From Oscillospiraceae bacterium (GTDB lineage: Bacteria; Bacillota; Clostridia; Oscillospirales; Ruminococcaceae): DNA of 20,341 bases. Below are positions 4,560-13,118 of the stretch, piece after piece (the stretch's first letter is position 1; every line of letters begins with the position of its first letter). Under the pieces are notes generated by a model, which was not told where the DNA came from, ran no database searches, and saw only the letters and a list, made by a program, of their open reading frames with translations. The translations under genes were made by a program, and so were the position numbers. Location: NCBI GenBank assembly GCA_900768995.1, contig CAAGEZ010000058.1:1-20341 (forward strand). Direction: 5' to 3'.

Positions 4560-7376
4560 GTGGCAGCTCCCAAAAAGGCTTCATCATCGGGCAGAAAAAC
4601 CGCTTCAAAGGGGAAAAGCTCAGGCACTAAAATGACCAAGGCACAGGCTGAGGCAAAGCGTGCAAACGACAGGGTCTTATGGTCAACGGTGATGTTTGCG
4701 TCCGCTATACTTCTGCTCACCTTTCTGCTTTTCGAGGGCGAGTCGGCGTGGCTGGCGATACATAATATTTTTCTCGGACTTTTCGGAGTGGGCGCAGTGC
4801 TTGTGCCTGCTATCCTTTTATATTTATCCATTCTCATTTCAAATGATGAGGAGAGAACCACTATTTCTGGCAGGCTTGCTCAGGGCATTATTTTAGTGCT
4901 CATATGCTGTGCGGTGATTCAGATATTTTTCTCTGACCCAATTGACCCCGACATCACTCTGGGAAAGCTGCTCACCGATCTTTTTGAGAACGGCAAGGCT
5001 ATGCACGGGGGCGGACTTTTCAGTGCTGTTGTGGCACTTCCCCTCCTGAAGCTGTTCGGCAAGACAGGTGCGGCTATTATCGTTATCATTCTTGCGTTCG
5101 TGTTCGTTATGCTCCTTGCAAATAAGACTGTTGTTGACATTTTCAGGACGATAAAAAATGTTTTTGCGGCGGCGGATGCTGCCCGTCCCGAATATGAAGA
5201 GGTGGAGGATTTTGTTCCTCCTCCGGGAGCAAAAAAACAGGTCAGGGAGACTAAGCAGGCAAAGGCTCCCGCTCCCAAGGCGCAGAACTCCCAGAAAAAT
5301 TATCCCAATGCTGATGTGCCCGAAGAGGCGGCGGAGGAAAAGCGGAGAGAATTTAACATTGACATTCCCCTGCCATTTGGCAAGAAAAAGGCTGCGGAGG
5401 CGCAGGCGGCTGAGGTCGTTCCCGAACAGCCCGCTGAGCCTGAGAAGCCCAAGAGTGCCGTTGAGCTTGAGGCTGACGCCATTGCAAAGACTATTGAGCT
5501 GGAAAATGCTCAGAGGCAGGCGGCAAAGGCTGCGGCGGCGGCTCCTGCGGAGGTCAAGGCTGAAAAGTCTGATGACCTTGCGTCTATTATCAAAAAGGCT
5601 GTTACAAAGCCTTTGGGACAGTCTGCAAATGCAGGACAGTCTGCAAATGCAGCTGCGGACAATGCGGCGGCAAATGCGGCTCCTGCCGAGACAAAGAGCG
5701 GCTCTATTTTCAAGAAAAATGAAAAGGCAAAAGGCTCTACTCTTGCATCTAACAAAATCGGTGATGATGAGGACCTTGATATGCCTGAGACAACGGCGCA
5801 GGACATTCAGAACGAGATCGCCGAGAATGTTCCCGCTCCTGCGGAATATGTGATACCGCCTATGGAGCTTCTGAAAAAATCCGCAAACGAGCTGAATGCG
5901 GAAGAGGCTGAGGCGGAAATGAAGCAGAATGCTGACACTCTCGTTGAAACTCTTAAGAGCTTCGGCGTTATGACGAGGATCGTTGACATTCACAGAGGTC
6001 CTACGGTAACAAGATACGAATTACAGCCGAATGCGGGCGTTAAAATATCCAGGATAACAGGTCTTGCGGACGATATTGCTCTTAATCTTGCGGCGGCAGG
6101 TGTAAGAATACAGGCTCCTATTCCCGGCAAGGCGGCGGTGGGCATTGAAGTCCCCAACAGGGTCAAGGATATCGTTACGCTGAGAGATGTGCTGGACACC
6201 GAGGAGTTCAGGAATGCTGAGAGCAAGCTCACCTTTGCGGTGGGCAAGAACATTGACGGCGAGACCATTCTCGGTGATATTGCCAAGCTCCCCCACGTTA
6301 TCATTGCAGGTACTACGGGTTCGGGTAAGTCCGTATGCACAAACGGCATTATTATGAGCATTCTTTACAATGCCACTCCCGACGAGGTAAGGCTTGTGCT
6401 CATTGACCCGAAGGTGGTTGAATTCAAGATATATGACGGCATTCCTCATCTGCTGATACCTGTTGTGACAGACCCACGAAAGGCGGCAGGTGCGCTTGCC
6501 TGGGCGGTGCAGGAGATGCTGAAGCGATACAAGCTTTTTGCGGACAACAATGTCCGTGACCTTAAAGGCTACAACGAAATGGCGGCGGAGACTGAGGGCG
6601 TTGAGCCGCTTCCACGTATCGTCATTGTTATCGATGAGCTTGCCGACCTGATGATGGCGGCAGCTGGAGAGGTCGAGGACAGCATTTGCCGTCTGGCTCA
6701 GATGGCTCGTGCGGCGGGTATGCACCTTATCATTGCTACCCAGCGTCCTACCGTTGATGTCATTACGGGTCTTATCAAGGCTAACATTCCCTCACGTATT
6801 GCCCTCAAGGTGGCTTCGGGAATAGACTCCCGCTCTATCATCAATGAGATAGGTGCGGAAAAGCTTCTCGGAAACGGCGACCTGCTTTATTTCCCCACGG
6901 GATATGCAAAGCCTGTCCGTGTTCAGAACTGCTTCACTTCCGACAAGGAGGTAACGGCGGTGGTGAACTTTATCAAGAACGGTGCGGGTGATGTTACATA
7001 CAGCGATGACATTATGAAGGAAATTGAGCAGAATATTCCTCAGCCCAAGGGTGAAAAGGAAAAGCCTGCCGACAACGGCAAGAGCTATGAGGGTTCTGAC
7101 GAGGACGTTATTGACAGGGCTATCGAATGTGCGGTGGACGCAGGGGGTGCGGGGGTTTCCGTTTCCTATTTCCAGAGAAAGCTAAAGCTTGGATATGCGA
7201 GAGCCGCACGAATTATGGACGAGCTTGAAGAGCTTGGTGTGGTGGGTCCCTTTGAGGGCGCTAAGCCGAGACAGGTACTTATGACCAGAGAAATGTTTTT
7301 GCAGAGGAAGCTTTCGGGGAACGGAAATGCCGCTCCAGAAGAGAATGCTTCCGAGGACGTTCCTTTTGATGAATGA
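4560..7376 (+). CDS. ftsK: DNA translocase FtsK/SpoIIIE
   Basis: 938-aa septal DNA pump that moves chromosomal DNA through the closing division or sporulation septum. Order: basic N terminus; four hydrophobic segments (about 40-190) anchoring it in the membrane; a long Ala/Glu/Lys-rich linker (about 205-430); then the RecA-like motor with Walker A GTTGSGKS (584-591) and Walker B IVIVIDE (687-693); and a C-terminal winged-helix gamma domain (about 835-905, ending KPRQVL) that reads polar guide sequences. The GTG at 4560 follows AAGGA by 10 nt. Linker length is on the long side for Gram-positive SpoIIIE and includes an exact 18-nt tandem repeat. In a Spo0A organism it probably does the SpoIIIE job, but FtsK and SpoIIIE cannot be separated by sequence alone here. 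Confidence 0.97.
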   Translation: MAAPKKASSSGRKTASKGKSSGTKMTKAQAEAKRANDRVLWSTVMFASAILLLTFLLFEGESAWLAIHNIFLGLFGVGAVLVPAILLYLSILISNDEERTTISGRLAQGIILVLICCAVIQIFFSDPIDPDITLGKLLTDLFENGKAMHGGGLFSAVVALPLLKLFGKTGAAIIVIILAFVFVMLLANKTVVDIFRTIKNVFAAADAARPEYEEVEDFVPPPGAKKQVRETKQAKAPAPKAQNSQKNYPNADVPEEAAEEKRREFNIDIPLPFGKKKAAEAQAAEVVPEQPAEPEKPKSAVELEADAIAKTIELENAQRQAAKAAAAAPAEVKAEKSDDLASIIKKAVTKPLGQSANAGQSANAAADNAAANAAPAETKSGSIFKKNEKAKGSTLASNKIGDDEDLDMPETTAQDIQNEIAENVPAPAEYVIPPMELLKKSANELNAEEAEAEMKQNADTLVETLKSFGVMTRIVDIHRGPTVTRYELQPNAGVKISRITGLADDIALNLAAAGVRIQAPIPGKAAVGIEVPNRVKDIVTLRDVLDTEEFRNAESKLTFAVGKNIDGETILGDIAKLPHVIIAGTTGSGKSVCTNGIIMSILYNATPDEVRLVLIDPKVVEFKIYDGIPHLLIPVVTDPRKAAGALAWAVQEMLKRYKLFADNNVRDLKGYNEMAAETEGVEPLPRIVIVIDELADLMMAAAGEVEDSICRLAQMARAAGMHLIIATQRPTVDVITGLIKANIPSRIALKVASGIDSRSIINEIGAEKLLGNGDLLYFPTGYAKPVRVQNCFTSDKEVTAVVNFIKNGAGDVTYSDDIMKEIEQNIPQPKGEKEKPADNGKSYEGSDEDVIDRAIECAVDAGGAGVSVSYFQRKLKLGYARAARIMDELEELGVVGPFEGAKPRQVLMTREMFLQRKLSGNGNAAPEENASEDVPFDE
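5616..5651 (+). repeat. 18-nt tandem duplication in the FtsK linker
   Basis: The unit ggacagtctgcaaatgca occurs twice without mismatch, encoding GQSANA twice. It is in frame, lies in the disordered linker, and is the kind of repeat that changes copy number by slippage. Confidence 0.9.
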
Positions 7377-7390
7377 TGGGGTGAGCTATT

Positions 7391-7798
7391 ATGGATAAGC
7401 TCTTTGAGGGAAAAAAGCTGTATATAACACTGAATGTTATAATACTTATTATAACAGCTTCACTGCTTCTGTTTTATCCGACAGCGTGGGTCGGCTTTTT
7501 GGTAAGCTGCCTATACGTTTCTTTTGCGGCAAGGTATTTTACGGTAATTCTGACAGCTGCCATAGTTACAAACCTTTTTGCTTTCCTGCTTGCCGCCGCC
7601 AATGACCGAAAGGCTATTGGATTTTCGATTGCGCTTGGCTTCATCGGCGGGTTGGCTGGTTCGTTTGCACCCAATTGTGACAGCTTCCTTTCAAAGTCTC
7701 TCAGATGCATATTTATTATTATGATATGGGTGACTGCCATTGCTCCCACAGCTAATATTCTGCTTCATCAGTATGATGTACTGCCTATGCTGATGTGA
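7391..7798 (+). CDS. Small integral membrane protein, unrecognised
   Basis: 135 aa with about four hydrophobic segments: VIILIITASLLLFY, WVGFLVSCLYVSF, YFTVILTAAIVTNLFAFLLA and, nearer the C terminus, IALGFIGGLAGSF plus CIFIIMIWVTAIAP. No catalytic motif or lipobox is visible and I do not recognise the family. It starts 14 nt after the ftsK stop with GGGGTGAG as ribosome site, so it should be translated from the ftsK transcript. The next two genes also encode unrecognised membrane proteins, which suggests a small group acting at the membrane, but nothing in the sequences ties them to chromosome segregation. Confidence 0.75.
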   Translation: MDKLFEGKKLYITLNVIILIITASLLLFYPTAWVGFLVSCLYVSFAARYFTVILTAAIVTNLFAFLLAAANDRKAIGFSIALGFIGGLAGSFAPNCDSFLSKSLRCIFIIMIWVTAIAPTANILLHQYDVLPMLM

Positions 7799-7847
7799 AA
7801 ATCAACTGTACAGCTTGGCGAAATAAACACACAAGGGGGATATGGGT

Positions 7848-8702
7848 ATGAAGCCGCCTGAGGAGATAATTTCCATAGAGAAAAAGCCTGAACTGCAAAA
7901 GCCGTTGTTTTCGGCAGAAAAGGTCATTAAGGCTGCTGTTGATATTGCCTACATTATTTTCTTTGCGGTGGTCATTTTGATCTTTTCAAAAGAAAATATC
8001 GAAATGCCGAACTTGATGTATTTTATTATCTCTGGTCCTTTTGCTGTGGGGCAATACTGTGACATAAAAGCGAAAGGAAACGGAACCTATGCTAAGGTCG
8101 AAAAGGCTATTGCTGCAGGGATAACCGTTTTTGAGCTTGCTTTTATGGCGGCGGCTGTTATGGTTTTCGGCACAGGTCGGACGGAACTTTATGAGCACGT
8201 CGGCAATGATATCCCGAAAAGCTACAGCGTCGGGGATATTTCCGCTCTTACTGTTGAGATATATGACCAAAGCAATGCTCTGAGATATTATGTTTACAAT
8301 GTCGATATGGACAAAAGGAAAATTCTCAAAACCACATACTCATATGCATACTCATATGAAAAAGGGGGCAGTGATTATGAGGTTTCCTCTTATGTGAGCA
8401 ATAATTTTTCGGAAAAGCAGGCGGAGCGGCTTCGGGACGTTATGGACGAGGCTTTCCTTACAAAATGGAGCTCCGCTTATCTTCCAAAGGTACAGGATTA
8501 TGACGGTGGGGACAAATACCGTCTCTATGCTGTTCAGTACAATTCCTTTTCCCACGGCGGGAGAAAGGTCTTTTCAGTTGAGTACAGTGACGGTGGAAGT
8601 CAGATGACTGTTATTTACGACGATGCCGAAAATGAGCCGAAATACTGTGGTAGGCTGCTTGACAGCGTTTGCGGTCTGCTCAGAAAGGACAGGGGCGAAT
8701 GA
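7848..8702 (+). CDS. Membrane protein with extracytoplasmic C-terminal domain, unrecognised
   Basis: 284 aa. The first ~120 residues hold an amphipathic start and three or four hydrophobic segments (VDIAYIIFFAVVILIF, LMYFIISGPFAVGQY, AAGITVFELAFMAAAVMVFG). The remaining ~165 residues are soluble, with YSVGDISALTVEIYD, a Tyr/Ser-rich stretch TYSYAYSYEKGG and a helical segment around EKQAERLRDVMDEAF. The ATG at 7848 is 8 nt after AAGGGGG; the ATG at 7842 would leave only 2 nt. The stop is followed after one nucleotide by the next gene, so the two are translationally coupled. Function unknown; a sensor or anchor role is only a guess from topology. Confidence 0.75.
   Translation: MKPPEEIISIEKKPELQKPLFSAEKVIKAAVDIAYIIFFAVVILIFSKENIEMPNLMYFIISGPFAVGQYCDIKAKGNGTYAKVEKAIAAGITVFELAFMAAAVMVFGTGRTELYEHVGNDIPKSYSVGDISALTVEIYDQSNALRYYVYNVDMDKRKILKTTYSYAYSYEKGGSDYEVSSYVSNNFSEKQAERLRDVMDEAFLTKWSSAYLPKVQDYDGGDKYRLYAVQYNSFSHGGRKVFSVEYSDGGSQMTVIYDDAENEPKYCGRLLDSVCGLLRKDRGE
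8335..8358 (+). repeat. 12-nt tandem duplication inside the membrane protein gene
   Basis: The unit catactcatatg occurs twice exactly and encodes the repeating Tyr-Ser-Tyr-Ala pattern in the soluble domain. The length is a multiple of three, so the frame is kept. Confidence 0.85.
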
Positions 8703-8703
8703 T

Positions 8704-9015
8704 ATGAACAAAGAGATACTCATAAAGCTGAGGGTCATTACTGTTGTGGGGCTGCCATTTGTGCTCCTGCTGTCGGCGATAATGACGGGGCTATTTCTCT
8801 GCGGCGTTATCAGAAACGAAAGTGTTCCTTATCTGTATTTTGCGGTCTCGATGCTTATGAACACTGTGGGGCTTATCGCTGACTTTTTTGTCAAAAATGA
8901 GGATATGCGGGAGGCTATGCCGAAATGGATACAGGGCAGGGGCTTTCCTGCTTTCGTTATTGCAAGCGTTGTTTTATGGTTTGTGAGCTTTCTGATGTTT
9001 ATTGTTTTAAAGTAA
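8704..9015 (+). CDS. Small three-helix membrane protein, unrecognised
   Basis: 103 aa with three hydrophobic segments: VITVVGLPFVLLLSAIMTGLF, LYFAVSMLMNTVGLIADFFV and FPAFVIASVVLWFVSFLMFIVL. The loop between the second and third is charged (KNEDMREAMPKW). No known family recognised. The ATG at 8704 begins one nucleotide after the stop of the preceding gene, with a CAGGGGC ribosome site; a longer frame open from 8623 overlaps the upstream gene and has no ribosome site, so it was not used. Close packing suggests it is made together with the preceding membrane protein, perhaps as its partner. Confidence 0.75.
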   Translation: MNKEILIKLRVITVVGLPFVLLLSAIMTGLFLCGVIRNESVPYLYFAVSMLMNTVGLIADFFVKNEDMREAMPKWIQGRGFPAFVIASVVLWFVSFLMFIVLK

Positions 9016-9034
9016 CTTTTTAACAGGTGATATT

Positions 9035-11023
9035 ATGCCATTTTTACCCATTTCAAAAAAAGATATGCAGGAGAGAGGGATAGACCGGCTTGACTTTATC
9101 TGCATTACGGGAGACAGCTATGTTGACCACCCCTCCTTCGGCATTGCAATAATTTCCCGTATGATAGAGGATATCGGCTTTACGGTGGGAATTATCGCTC
9201 AGCCGGACTGGAGGAGCGATGCTGATTTTAAAAGGCTTGGCGTTCCCAGATACGCTTTCCTCATTACGGGGGGAAATATCGACTCTATGGTGGCGCATTA
9301 CACAAGTGCTAAGAAAAAGCGTTCCGATGATGCTTACACTGCGGGGGGAAAGGCGGGAAAACGCCCTGACCGTGCCACTATCGTTTACACACAGGCGGTA
9401 AAGCGGATATTCGGCAAGGATATGCCTGTGGCTATCGGCGGTCTTGAGGCATCGCTCAGGCGTTTTACCCATTACGATTACTGGGACGAGGCTGTGCGAC
9501 CGTCTATACTCGAGGACAGCGGTGCTGACCTGCTTATGTACGGAATGAGCGAGCATCAGATCGTCGAGATATGCACAAGGCTTGCAAAGGGCGAGAAAAT
9601 GTCACAGCTTCGTGACATAAGGGGCACGGCATATTTATGTGACCCGAGGGAAACGCCTTACGGTGCGGCGGAATGTCCCTCTCTTGCGCAGGTAAGGGAG
9701 CACAAGGAAGAATATGCCAAGGCTTGCAGGATACAATATGACTGGCAGGACGAGGTTTACGGCAAGACGGTTATCCAGAGGCAGACAAGCAAGATGCTGG
9801 TTCAGCTGCCTCCTGCATATTCCCTGAACACTCCTGAGCTTGACCACGTTTACGAGCTGCCTTATATGAGGACGTATCACCCGATATATGAAAAGGAGGG
9901 GGGCGTTCCCGGTATCAAGGAAGTGGAATTTTCCATTACTCATAACAGAGGGTGCTTTGGCAACTGCAATTTCTGCTCCATTGCTCTTCATCAGGGCAGA
10001 AGAATTTCCGTGAGAAGCAGGGAAAGCATTCTGAGGGAAGCGGAGCTTCTTACCACGCTGCCCAATTTCAAGGGATATATCCACGATGTTGGAGGTCCTA
10101 CGGCAAATTTCCGTGCTCCCTCCTGCACTCACCAGCTGACCCACGGGCTTTGCAAGGGAAGAAAATGCCTTGCTCCCGAGCCCTGCAAAAATCTTGAAGT
10201 TGACCACACGGAATATCTGAGCATTCTGAGGGATATCCGCAAGATAAAGGGAATCAAAAAGGTATTTATCCGAAGCGGAATACGCTACGATTATCTTATT
10301 GAGGACAGGAACGAGGAGTTTATGCGTGAGCTTATCGAGTATCACGTAAGCGGTCAGCTGAAGGTTGCTCCCGAACACTGCTCGGCGGCGGTTCTCGACC
10401 TTATGGGCAAGCCGCACATTGAGGCTTACAAGAAATTTCAGGACAAGTTCTACAAGATGACGGGGCGCATCGGCAAGGAACAATATCTGGTGCCGTATCT
10501 TATGTCATCTCACCCCGGAAGCACATTGAACGAGGCGGTGGAGCTGGCACTTTTCCTCAAGAGCCTTAAAATGCGGCCTGAGCAGGTGCAGGACTTTTAT
10601 CCTACTCCCGGAACCATTTCCACCTGTATGTTCTATACGGGTCTTGACCCTTACACGATGAAAAAGGTATATGTTCCGAGGACGGCGGAGGAAAAGGGTA
10701 TGCAGAGGGCACTGCTCCAGTATTTCCGTCCCCAAAATCAGAGGAAATGCATTGAGGCGCTTATCAGGGCGCACCGCACCGACCTTATCGGAAACGGAAA
10801 GGAATGCCTTGTTAAGCCCGATGAGCAGTACACCGCATATCTCAGGGAAAAGGCTTCGGCGGGCAAGGGCGGCAAGGGCAATTCCCGTTCAAATCACAAT
10901 AATCACGGCAATAATCATAATAATCAAAATAATCATAATCGCTCAAATCAGCGGACAGACACGTTCGCTTCAAAAGGCAGGAATGACAGATGGCAAAAAG
11001 AAAAGGGCAGGAAGGGCAGATAA
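9035..11023 (+). CDS. YgiQ-family radical SAM protein
   Basis: 662-aa member of the YgiQ/UPF0313 family of radical S-adenosylmethionine proteins, whose reaction is not established. Seen: an N-terminal B12-binding-like domain starting FLPISKKDM and ITGDSYVDHPSFG; the iron-sulfur motif GCFGNCNFC (C307, C311, C314; Cx3Cx2C); GGPTANF; and the C-terminal DUF3362 region with QVQDFYPTPGT. A basic Asn/His-rich tail (about 618-650) is extra and low in complexity. The ATG at 9035 follows AGGTGAT. The last 34 nt overlap the start of the next gene in another frame, so the two are coupled. Cytoplasmic; part of the long run from the ftsK promoter. Confidence 0.93.
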   Translation: MPFLPISKKDMQERGIDRLDFICITGDSYVDHPSFGIAIISRMIEDIGFTVGIIAQPDWRSDADFKRLGVPRYAFLITGGNIDSMVAHYTSAKKKRSDDAYTAGGKAGKRPDRATIVYTQAVKRIFGKDMPVAIGGLEASLRRFTHYDYWDEAVRPSILEDSGADLLMYGMSEHQIVEICTRLAKGEKMSQLRDIRGTAYLCDPRETPYGAAECPSLAQVREHKEEYAKACRIQYDWQDEVYGKTVIQRQTSKMLVQLPPAYSLNTPELDHVYELPYMRTYHPIYEKEGGVPGIKEVEFSITHNRGCFGNCNFCSIALHQGRRISVRSRESILREAELLTTLPNFKGYIHDVGGPTANFRAPSCTHQLTHGLCKGRKCLAPEPCKNLEVDHTEYLSILRDIRKIKGIKKVFIRSGIRYDYLIEDRNEEFMRELIEYHVSGQLKVAPEHCSAAVLDLMGKPHIEAYKKFQDKFYKMTGRIGKEQYLVPYLMSSHPGSTLNEAVELALFLKSLKMRPEQVQDFYPTPGTISTCMFYTGLDPYTMKKVYVPRTAEEKGMQRALLQYFRPQNQRKCIEALIRAHRTDLIGNGKECLVKPDEQYTAYLREKASAGKGGKGNSRSNHNNHGNNHNNQNNHNRSNQRTDTFASKGRNDRWQKEKGRKGR

Positions 11024-11994
11024 AACGGCTCCTTAAAATTCTGCCCACGGCTATTCTTGTAATGATAATATGCGTGGGCGTTCTGCTTGGCGTGCTTATT
11101 GAGACAGGGCGGCTTTCATTGTCTGATGTTCAGCAGACTATGGGCTTTGCGCCGAGTGAAAGCACGGCTGCTAAAGACACTATCCCAGAGGCGGCAAAGG
11201 CTTTTGCCGTTCACGTCATTGACGTGGGGCAGGGTGACAGCATTCTTATCACGGCGGGAGGCAAAAGCATTCTTATTGATGCGGGCGAAAAGGAATACGG
11301 CAGCAGGGTGGTCTCCTTTATCAGAGACAAGGGCATTGAGCGGCTTGACTACATCATTGCGACTCACCCCCACGCTGACCACATCGGCGGTATGGCGGAG
11401 GTGGTCTCGGAGATCGGTGCGGACAGGATAATCGTGCCGAAGCTGCCTGATGATATGGTCCCCACGACGAGGGTATATGAAAACTTCCTGAAAGCTGTGA
11501 AAAACGGCGGTATGAAGCTGACGGCGGCTAAGGCGGGGACGGTGTATGACATTTCCGACATCGGCGGCATTCCTGTGAGAATGACGGTGCTTGCTCCCGA
11601 TGACAATGCGGATTTTGATGACCTGAACGACTTTTCCGTATGCGTAAGGATAGATTTTGACAGGATATCCTGGCTTCTGACGGGTGACCTTTCCGAGGAC
11701 GGGGAGGCGGCTCTGGTAAACAGCGGCAGGGATATTGATGTTACGGCGTACAAGGTGGGACACCACGGAAGTGCCACATCTTCTACGGACAAATTTCTTA
11801 AAAAGGTTACTCCAAGGCTTTGCGTCATCTCCTGCGGGGAGGGTAATTCCTATGGGCACCCCACCCAGGCGGCTCTTGACAGACTTTTGGAATACACAAG
11901 CAGCATTTACCGCACGGACTTAAATTCCACCGTTTCCGTTTATTCGGACGGGCAGCGGCTATATGTGACAAAAACGGAACAGGGGGGCGGCTGA
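10990..11994 (+). CDS. ComEC-like metallo-beta-lactamase-fold hydrolase, membrane-anchored
   Basis: 334 aa: one N-terminal hydrophobic anchor (about 17-40, preceded by KRKGQEGQIKRLLK), a short spacer, then a metallo-beta-lactamase fold like the C-terminal domain of the competence protein ComEC/Rec2. Seen: VIDVGQGDSILI, ILIDAG, metal-binding HPHADHIGG (H126, H128, D130, H131), LLTGDLSEDGE and YKVGHHGSATS. The channel-forming domain of ComEC is absent, so this is the stand-alone secreted form, possibly a nuclease or phosphodiesterase outside the membrane. It overlaps the radical SAM gene by 34 nt; AGGA lies about 10 nt before the ATG. The following DUF3006 gene is a familiar companion of this type of enzyme. 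Confidence 0.9.
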   Translation: MAKRKGQEGQIKRLLKILPTAILVMIICVGVLLGVLIETGRLSLSDVQQTMGFAPSESTAAKDTIPEAAKAFAVHVIDVGQGDSILITAGGKSILIDAGEKEYGSRVVSFIRDKGIERLDYIIATHPHADHIGGMAEVVSEIGADRIIVPKLPDDMVPTTRVYENFLKAVKNGGMKLTAAKAGTVYDISDIGGIPVRMTVLAPDDNADFDDLNDFSVCVRIDFDRISWLLTGDLSEDGEAALVNSGRDIDVTAYKVGHHGSATSSTDKFLKKVTPRLCVISCGEGNSYGHPTQAALDRLLEYTSSIYRTDLNSTVSVYSDGQRLYVTKTEQGGG

Positions 11995-11995
11995 T

Positions 11996-12202
11996 ATGCT
12001 GATACTTGAAAGAATAAAGGGCAGCGTGGCTGTTATTTCGGGCGATGACGGGGAATTTACCGTTTCGACCGAAATGGTAACAGACTGCCGTGAGGGCGAT
12101 GTTGTCGTTCTTTCGGGTGACAGGTACATCACCGACAGAGCTGCGACGGAAAAAAGGCGACGTGATATTATTTCGCTTCAGAATTCCCTTTGGGAAGATT
12201 AA
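11996..12202 (+). CDS. DUF3006 domain protein
   Basis: 68 aa, soluble. It matches the DUF3006 layout: N-terminal LERIKGSVAVI, a turn with DDGEFTVS, EGDVVVLSGDRYITD and the charged AATEKRRRDI. The role is unknown. Such small proteins are often encoded directly after ComEC-type metallo-beta-lactamase proteins, as here, where the ATG follows the upstream stop after one nucleotide. This suggests a subunit, inhibitor or chaperone of the enzyme, but no residue points to one of these. The gene is short enough to be missed by length cut-offs; context and domain pattern make it real. Confidence 0.88.
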   Translation: MLILERIKGSVAVISGDDGEFTVSTEMVTDCREGDVVVLSGDRYITDRAATEKRRRDIISLQNSLWED

Positions 12203-12221
12203 TTTGAAAGAGGGGCTTAAG

Positions 12222-13100
12222 ATGCAGAACAATCTGCCTGCTATGCTTACGGAGAGACTTCCGAAATTATCCAAGGGTCACAAGAAAATTGCCGAATATA
12301 TTCTCGGTCACTATGACAAGGCTGCCTTTATGACGGCTTCAAAGCTGGGAAATATCGTTGGCGTAAGCGAATCCACCGTTGTCAGATTTGCAACCGAGCT
12401 GGGCTTTGAGGGTTATCCCGAGATGCAGAAGGCTTTGAAGGAATTTACAAGCAACAAGCTCACCACCGTTCAGCGTATGAGCGTTATGAACGATCAGATG
12501 GCAGGTGAGGACGTATTGAACAGAGTTCTTAACTTCGACATCGAGCAGATAAGGAAAACTATGGAGGAGACCGACAAGGAGAGCTTTTACACCACTGTTG
12601 ATGCTCTTGCCGACGCCAAGAACATTTACGTTATCGGCGCAAGGTCGGCTTCGGTGCTTGCACGTTTCATCGTTTTCTACTTCAACATTATGTTTGATAA
12701 CGTTAAAATTATCCACACAACAAGTACAAGCGAAATGTTTGAGCAGATACTGAACATCGGTGACGGCGACATTATGATAGGCGTAAGCTTCCCCCGCTAC
12801 TCAAAGCACACTGTGAAGGCTTTCAGATACGCTCACGAAAACGGCGCAAAGGTCATTGCCATTACTGACAGCAAGGCTTCCCCTCTGGCACAGTATGCGG
12901 ATCACCTGCTGCTGGCTCACAGCGATATGGCTTCCTTTGCGGATTCCCTTGTTGCGCCTATGAGCCTTATAAATGCGCTTATCTGTGCGGTGGGTATGAA
13001 AAAGCAGGAGTATGTTTCCAAGAACTTTGAGAGACTTGAACAGATCTGGGAAAAGTATGATGTTTACGAAAAGACTGATGACAAGGATTTCAGTCTTTGA
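12222..13100 (+). CDS. RpiR/MurR-family transcriptional regulator (HTH + SIS)
   Basis: 292 aa. The N-terminal HTH_6 domain (1-77) includes LSKGHKKIAEYIL and the recognition region GVSESTVVRFATELGFEGYPEMQKAL, a hallmark of RpiR regulators. The SIS phosphosugar-binding domain (about 125-260) includes NIYVIGARSASVLARF, GVSFPRYSKHTVKAF and KVIAITDSKASPLAQYADHLL. Such proteins sense phosphosugars and control sugar or amino-sugar genes, but no sugar gene is adjacent on this transcript. The ATG at 12222 has GAGGGG at a suitable distance; the frame is open upstream from 12090, where it overlaps the DUF3006 gene and has no support. Confidence 0.93.
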   Translation: MQNNLPAMLTERLPKLSKGHKKIAEYILGHYDKAAFMTASKLGNIVGVSESTVVRFATELGFEGYPEMQKALKEFTSNKLTTVQRMSVMNDQMAGEDVLNRVLNFDIEQIRKTMEETDKESFYTTVDALADAKNIYVIGARSASVLARFIVFYFNIMFDNVKIIHTTSTSEMFEQILNIGDGDIMIGVSFPRYSKHTVKAFRYAHENGAKVIAITDSKASPLAQYADHLLLAHSDMASFADSLVAPMSLINALICAVGMKKQEYVSKNFERLEQIWEKYDVYEKTDDKDFSL

Positions 13101-13118
13101 TGGGAAAGGCTGCATTTT

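Noticed and set aside
5616..5651. Tandem repeat as a CRISPR-like array
   Set aside because: Only two direct units without spacers, in frame within ftsK.
4893..5993. A 366-codon open frame on the minus strand, opposite ftsK
   Set aside because: It lies antisense to the membrane and low-complexity linker part of ftsK. Its product is an Arg/Leu/Ser-rich string without domains, and the frame stays open because of the biased Ala/Lys/Glu codons on the real strand.
9635..10483. A 282-codon minus-strand frame opposite the radical SAM gene
   Set aside because: No ribosome site, no recognisable domain, and it covers the conserved iron-sulfur region of the real gene.
11116..11859. A 247-codon minus-strand frame opposite the metallo-beta-lactamase gene
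   Set aside because: Composition is Arg/His-rich and motif-free; the plus strand carries the complete catalytic motif set.
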